Source: Pelobates cultripes
Taxonomy: Eukaryota > Chordata > Amphibia > Anura > Pelobatidae
Assembly: GCA_933207985.1 (NCBI GenBank)
Contig: OW240920.1
Span: 132,352,636 to 132,416,635 of the forward strand
Length of the DNA stretch: 64,000 nt
Reading direction: 5' to 3'
A model generated the notes under the pieces. That model did no database searches. It was not told where the DNA came from and was given only the letters and a program-made list of their open reading frames with translations. Below are positions 58,785 to 64,000 of the stretch, one piece after another; position 1 is the first letter of the stretch; every line of letters begins with the position of its first letter. A program made the translations under genes and the position numbers.

Positions 58785-60985
58785 AAATCCAGGGACAGGT
58801 TAACCCAAACCTTTTTCTGGCCAGGCATATCCCAGGATGTAAAGACCTATTGCAGGACCTGTGACGTGTGAAAGGACAGGGACGAGAGGGGATCGCCAAA
58901 GGGCCAAACTGCATACGCTACCTATTATTGAGGAGCCTTCCACCAGGTGGCCATAGATTTAATAGGCCTTCTTAGTAAGCCCAGCACCTCCGGGAAGCGC
59001 TACATCCTCACCGTGGTAAACTATGCTACCAGATACACTGAGGCGGTAGCTCTGTCCAACATAGAGGCGGAAACGATAGCGGAGGCTTTAGTAAACATTT
59101 ATTACTCGGGTAGGCTTCCCCAGGGAGATCTTGTCGGCAGGGTGACACAGTTCACCGCAATTGTAACCCAACAGTTATGGCAGAGTTGCATCATGAAACC
59201 CTTGTTCAGATCTCCCTACCATCCCCAAACGAACAGACTATAAGAGCATTTTAACGGCACCCTCAAGCAGATGCTTAAAACGTTCACAGCATCCTGTTCG
59301 CCTACCACGAAGTGCCTCAGGCCTCTACCGGGTTCTCCCCCTTCGAACTCATTTATGGGAGAAAAGTCCGGGGATCCCTATACCTCATATGAGAGCACTG
59401 GGAGGGCAACACAGGAGAGGAGGGAGTCCCTATTGTACAGTATGTTCTGGAGTTTAGGGACCGCTTGCAGACCCTCACGGAATCTGTTCGGGAGCACCTG
59501 CCAGCGGCCCAAAACCGCCAAAAGAGATAGTACGATAGGGGTGCCCAAGCTAGGGTCCTGGATATAGGACAGCGAGTACTGGCCCTGAAGCCCTCTAAGA
59601 AAGACAAGCTTCAGGCCGCATGGCAGGGACCCTTTAAGGTGATGGAGAAAATTAGTGACACCATGTACATAGTCAGCAAGTGTTCAGATGAAAGGATCCG
59701 GAGGGCCTTTCATGTGAACATGCTGAAACCTTATTTTGAGCGGACAGGGAACATAGCGTCCGTATGTGCCCCTGCCTGTGAGGATAGTGAGGGGCTCCCT
59801 TTACCGGACTTACTAGCCTTCAGCCCCAACACCATAGAGCAGATACAGCTAGGCGAGACCTTAACCCCCTAAGAGAAAAGGGAGGCCTCTCAGCTGCTTC
59901 AGGGATACAGGGACATGTTTTCTACCCTACCCGGGTACGCTGCGGTCCACCGAGTAGAGACGCAGAGAGACACCCTTCTACGGCAACAGCCCTATAGTAT
60001 TCCTGCAGCCATCAGAGACAATATGCTCGCAGAGATGCAAGGGATGCTTCAGTTAGGGGTTATAAAACCCGCCCAGAGTCCTTGGGCTTCGCCGGTAGTG
60101 CTGGTACCCAAGCGAGACGGCACGACTCGCTTCTGTATCGACTACCGGAAGCTCCCATGACCCGACCATAATGGACGCCTACCCCATGCCTAGGATAGAC
60201 AAGCTCCTGGATAGAATGGCAGGGGGGAATTACCTCACTACCCTAGATTTGTGCAAGGGATATTGGCAAATCCCCTTGGAGCCAGTGGCCATCCCTAAGT
60301 CAGCATTCGTCACGCCATTTGGGCTGTACCAGTTATGCCCTTTGGGATGAAGAATGCTGCGGCTACTTTCAAGCGGATGGCTGACCGACTCCTGGAGGGA
60401 TTTCAGAACTTTGTATGTGCTTATCTACATGGCATAGCCATCTACAGTAGCACATGGGAGTCCCACCTAGAGCATGTATCCAGGGTAGTGGAGAGGATTC
60501 AGACAGCAGGGCTTACCCTCAAGCCTGACAAAAGCCATGTAGGCATGCCTGAGGTTCAGTACCTTGGGCATAGAGTAGGTTCAGGCAAACAGCGGCCTGA
60601 ACCAGCCAAAGTAGAGGCCATTGCCAATTGGCCACAACCCCGCACCAAAACCCAAGTGCTAGCCTTTTTAAGGACGGCAGGGTATTACCGTAAATTTGTC
60701 CCAGAATATAGCACCCTGGCCAAACCCCTCACCAAGAAGGCCCTTCCCAAACAAGTAGTTTAGTCCCCAGAGTGTGTGGACACTTTCCAGAAACTAAAAA
60801 CAGCGCTCTGCGAGGCACCTGTGTTGGCCGCCCCAGACTATAACAAACTGTTTCTTTTGCATACAGATGGCTCCATGTTTGGGCTGGGAGCCGTGCTGAG
60901 TCAAGTGGGAGACGACGGAATGGAGCACCCGGTGGCGACCAACTACCCCTCTGGCTCATTATTGATAAAGGAAATGTTCAATTAA
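58785..60985 (+). pseudogene. pol: Gmr1-like pol: integrase followed by RT and RNase H
   Basis: Plus-strand order: integrase zinc region (SRDRLTQTFFWPG, CRTCDV then stop), core (VAIDLIGLLSKPS with first Asp; YHPQTN and FNGTLKQML at the third acidic position; the second Asp block degraded), integrase C-terminal part (MYIVSKC, FHVNMLKPYFE). Next, in the same frame past one stop at 59870-59872, comes RT (HRVETQ, LGVIKPAQSPWASPVVLVPK, RDGTTRFCIDYRKL, MPFGMKNAAATF). The catalytic box reads YLHG instead of YLDD. RNase H (LLHTDGSMFGLGAVLSQVG) is truncated at 60985. IN before RT in a Gypsy-type element is the Gmr1 arrangement. Many stops and shifts make it inactive. Confidence 0.9.
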
Positions 60986-62809
60986 GCACTCTCTGTGTGG
61001 CCACCGTTCATATAGCCGATCTTGTTTGCAGGAAAGGAGGCAGCGGGACTTGGTCGTCGAGTGTCTTACACTAAAATCGGACACTCGACTTCCCGAAACA
61101 GGGTCAAACTGATGAACGCCTGCTTCCTTTTCCTGAACAGCTAGGAGAGCGCTGTCCGGTAGTTTTGTTCACACGAACAAGGGGAACAATCGCTGCTATG
61201 TGCCAGAGGGATCCATTCGTGCATTAGTTTGTTTATTTGGACTGCCTGAAATCATGGAACTGTTTTGGGCTGTCAGGGTATTTATATCGGCAGACATTTT
61301 GTGCTGTGATAGAAACTAAAAGTGTATATTCTGAGTCACTCTATACAGACCAGACTCTATTTTGTTATTTCCAAGCTAACAAAAAGACACAAGATTTCTA
61401 TCTGTAAAACTAACCATTTTCCCAGAGCTAAAGGAATGCATACTATATACAAACCAAGTGATAAGAAAAACGGGGGTTGGATAGACTGTCTATATGTATA
61501 AGGTCCCATTGTAAGTTATGGGTCAAAACTCAGATTTGCCAGACACATAGTCTGGACAAAACTTAAAGAAACCCTTTGAAATTTTAAATTATGGCACTAT
61601 AAAGATAACGCAAAATGACGTCAAAATAGCCACCAGGAAAAGTTAACTCTTTCCTGGATAGATATGTTTAGTGGGACAAGACTGCCCTCTATAGACCAAA
61701 TAATTAAATTGTGATCCGGAAGATAACCACACCTCTAGTGCTTCTATTGGGTTATGAACTGATGACGTACAGAGAGTCTGGCCCTTTAAAAGTTAGGACA
61801 AAGGGAAGATTGAGGTATGCAAAGGAAAAAGAGGAGAGAGGAATTGGAAGTTTGGGGACTCCAACTCGGACAACATCTGAGACTAACACTCTACTCTTAA
61901 AACTCTAACACTTAGAATTTTACTGACTTTCTAACCAACACCACCTTTCACCATAACTCATGCAGAGAGACATCCAAATAAGTTCCTGAGACTATCTACC
62001 AATCGGATGAAATATCTACTCAACTGGTAATTATACTGGTTTCATTTAATTAATTAAATTAATTAAAATGTATTAATAGCATGATATATGACTAGGATAA
62101 AGCACGGTCAGATTTCCATATTAAGAAATCTTAGTTAACTAAAGAATATATAGTTATAAACATTCCATTCTGCAGGTGGAATTAAGAATAATTATATATT
62201 GATGTGATATTATCACGTGTTAGCATACCGCTGTTTTTATCCAGGTGTATTGATTTGCTCTAAATTAAGATAAGATATCTTTTAGACAAATTAAAAACAA
62301 ATTTCTGCTTATAAAATATGGTAGATTCTCTTATTGGATGGTTCCAGGAAATGACTAATGAACTGGTTTAAATGTTATTTTATTTAAAATTACATAAGAA
62401 TAGATCCTAATTACTTAGGAGATCTAGCCAGCATTGAAAGGGTTATTCTAACTGTTAGCCAGGGTTTTATGGCCCTTCGCTGTGAAAAGTTTCACTTTCA
62501 GTCTGTGTTAAGGAAACCTCATAAATCAGAAGACTTGACAGAAAATGCTGTTTAGCCATTGAAACGTAATACCCATTCCTTTGTATTGCATATTATTTTA
62601 TACTGGATATTCATTGATTATTGTCATGCATGTTACATATTATTATTAATTAATTTGTTATTATAAAATAAAATCTATTTTTATAAAATTGTGAATATTA
62701 TTTATATGAAATACTTCACACTTACGATAAACGTTCTTTGGGATCTGAGAATTGAATTAGTTGTCAATTCTCAACTGTTTAATATTATTATCCCATAAAT
62801 ATCCCCACA
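60986..62809. other. No gene recognised; contains a long imperfect palindrome
   Basis: A palindrome at about 61030-61135 pairs AGGAAAGGAGGCAG with CTGCTTCCTTTTCCT and GTCGAGTGTC with GACACTCGAC. The rest is AT-rich, without a convincing frame or a named repeat. Confidence 0.5.
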
Positions 62810-62985
62810 GGGCAGGAGCCTCGTGTGCCGTCGGTCAACTGGGACTTCCATGAAAATCGAAAACCCCTGAACCGATCTGGGTGATTTTTGGATATGTTGG
62901 TCACCCAGATCGGGGCTGTGACATTTGTGGGGGTCCTGTATGTTTTATGACTAAATTATCTCTGGGTAGAGGGAACCCAATTTTT
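62810..62985 (+). mobile_element. LTR family B fragment
   Basis: GGCAGGAGCCTCGTGTGCCG, GACTTCCATGAAAATC and CACCCAGATCGGGGCTGTGA line up in order with the reverse complement of about 19640-19820. Short and diverged. Confidence 0.6.
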
Positions 62986-62989
62986 ACAA

Positions 62990-64000
62990 TATTTCTTAGC
63001 CTAATTGCAGGGCAGGGCAAGGCTTTATAAGCCTTTCACCGCCCTGCAGAGCTTAGTCTGCACCGTGCCCTCGCCGGGTGCAGATGGGTGAATTTTATTT
63101 AGCGTCGGGTTTTTTTTCTTTTGTCTGTTTTTGGGGTTTTTTTGTGTTCAGGTTTTTTTTTAAAATATATTTTACAAGTTCGATGGGTATGATGGTTTTT
63201 ATTTCGCCTTTTTTGGTGCTGAAAAATGAAGATTTTAGAAAAAAGAAGACATCAAATGGAAAGTATTACTTGTGTTTACAGGTAATTAGTTATTTTATTC
63301 CCCCCACACTATTTTTATATTTTTAGGGTGAGGGGGGTAGCTAGGGGAAGATTTTTTATTTGGGTGGGGGGAGGTGACTTGGGAACCCCTAGTCACCTTG
63401 GAAGGGGGGAGGGCTAATTTTAATTTAGGGCCCCCACCTGCCGCTCAGGAAGGCTGGGGGGAGGACAATCATCCTTTAGGGCCCCCACCCACCGCTCAGG
63501 GGTGGGGGCCTCGGGGGGCTGAACAGTTGGTCCCCCCATTGTTATTTATGGCCCCCATATACTGCTCAAGGGTGGGGGCTGGAGGAGAGGATTTTATTAT
63601 TTAGGGCCCCCACATGCCGCACTCGGGTGGGGGCCGGGGTGGAGGACAGTGTGAAAGGACAGGGAGGAGAGGGGAATCGCCAAAGGGCCAAACTGCACAC
63701 GCTACCTATTATTGAGGAGCCTTCCACCAGGTGGCCATAGTTTTAATAGGCCTTCTTAGTAAGCCCAGCACCTCCGGGAAGCACTACATCCTCACCGTGG
63801 TAAACTATGCTACCAGATACCCTGAGGCGGTAGCTCTGTCCAACATGCCGCGCAGGGGTAGGGGGCCAGGGGGGAGGACCATAGGTGTATCCCCCCCCAC
63901 ATTCTCATTTAGGACCCCCACCCACCGCTCAGGGGTGGGAACCAGGGGGGCTCTAGGTTCCCCCTTCAGTTTACGAGTGGGGGCTCGGGAGGGGTGTTCA
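62990..64000 (+). mobile_element. Second copy of the GC-rich foldback repeat
   Basis: Follows the reverse complement of the spacer and left arm at 37.4-38.5 kb: the GCAGGGCAGGGCAAGGC/GCCTTTCACCGCCCTGC hairpin, GTATGATGGTTTTTATTTCG, GAAGATTTTAGAAAAAAGAA, the GGTGACTTGGGAACCCCTAGTCACC-like hairpin split by a few bases, then tandem units with CCCACCCACCGCTCAGGGG. The copy runs off the window. A 198-bp integrase piece interrupts the units at 63649-63846. Confidence 0.82.
63649..63846 (+). pseudogene. Integrase fragment embedded in the tandem units
   Basis: Matches 58866-59062 (197 bp) almost base for base, with one extra A and a handful of substitutions; it covers the region encoding VAIDLIGLLSKPS to EAVALSN. 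Flanking sequence on both sides is foldback tandem unit (ends GGAGGACAGT, resumes GCCGCGCAGGGG). It has no LTR or target duplication. Confidence 0.88.

Overview
The window reads as repeat-dense vertebrate nuclear DNA from a draft assembly, with one 100-N gap at 4391-4490. An amphibian, most likely a frog or toad, fits best. The clues are TTAA-flanked T2/Kolobok-type MITEs with TTAAAGG ends, chromodomain Ty3/Gypsy elements, a Gmr1-like retroelement, a Penelope element with a GIY-YIG domain, an L1/Tx1-type LINE, ZBED-type hAT debris and a C2H2 finger gene of amphibian style. I cannot name the species. Nothing is prokaryotic: there are no operons or CRISPR arrays, and I found no tRNA or rRNA gene that I would defend.

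Layout. 1-2.2 kb holds microsatellites, a GA-rich minisatellite and a CR1-type LINE endonuclease fragment. 3.0-4.4 kb is the 3' end of a minus-strand chromodomain Gypsy element (LTR family 'A'), cut by the gap. 7.2-12.2 kb is a nearly intact plus-strand chromodomain Gypsy element whose only coding flaw is one in-frame stop between gag and pol. 13.3-14.4 kb holds a mariner-like deletion element with a transposase remnant and a T2-type MITE. 15.6-17.4 kb is a 34-bp minisatellite with higher-order structure, split by an inserted repeat. 19.1-20.0 kb holds LTR fragments. 20.55-29.37 kb is a tandem LTR-body-LTR-body-LTR array of a gag-only element. 29.4-34.0 kb is an L1-like LINE with one stop in ORF2. 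34.5-36.4 kb is a dead ZBED-type hAT transposase. 36.9-39.5 kb is a palindrome cluster with a ~1.9-kb inverted repeat built from GC-rich 72-75-bp units. 39.8-41.1 kb is a solo-type LTR (family 'B') split by a MITE.

43.36-45.24 kb carries the only credible host gene, a 21-finger C2H2 protein. Its former 3' extension is degenerate and carries a palindromic hAT MITE with 8-bp target duplications. 50.5-54.2 kb is a Penelope-like element between inverted terminal repeats that carry hammerhead-ribozyme-like cores. 56.6-61.0 kb contains two opposed pieces of a Gmr1-like Ty3/Gypsy element in which integrase precedes reverse transcriptase. 63.0-64.0 kb is a second copy of the GC-rich foldback repeat, and a 198-bp piece of the Gmr1-like integrase is embedded in its tandem units.

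The coding regions therefore do not form a pathway; the window is mainly a record of nested transposition. Most worth a second look are the gag-only tandem array, the foldback repeat with captured integrase DNA, the Gmr1-like domain order and its rearrangement, the Penelope element with ribozyme-like termini, and the MITE insertion into the finger gene.
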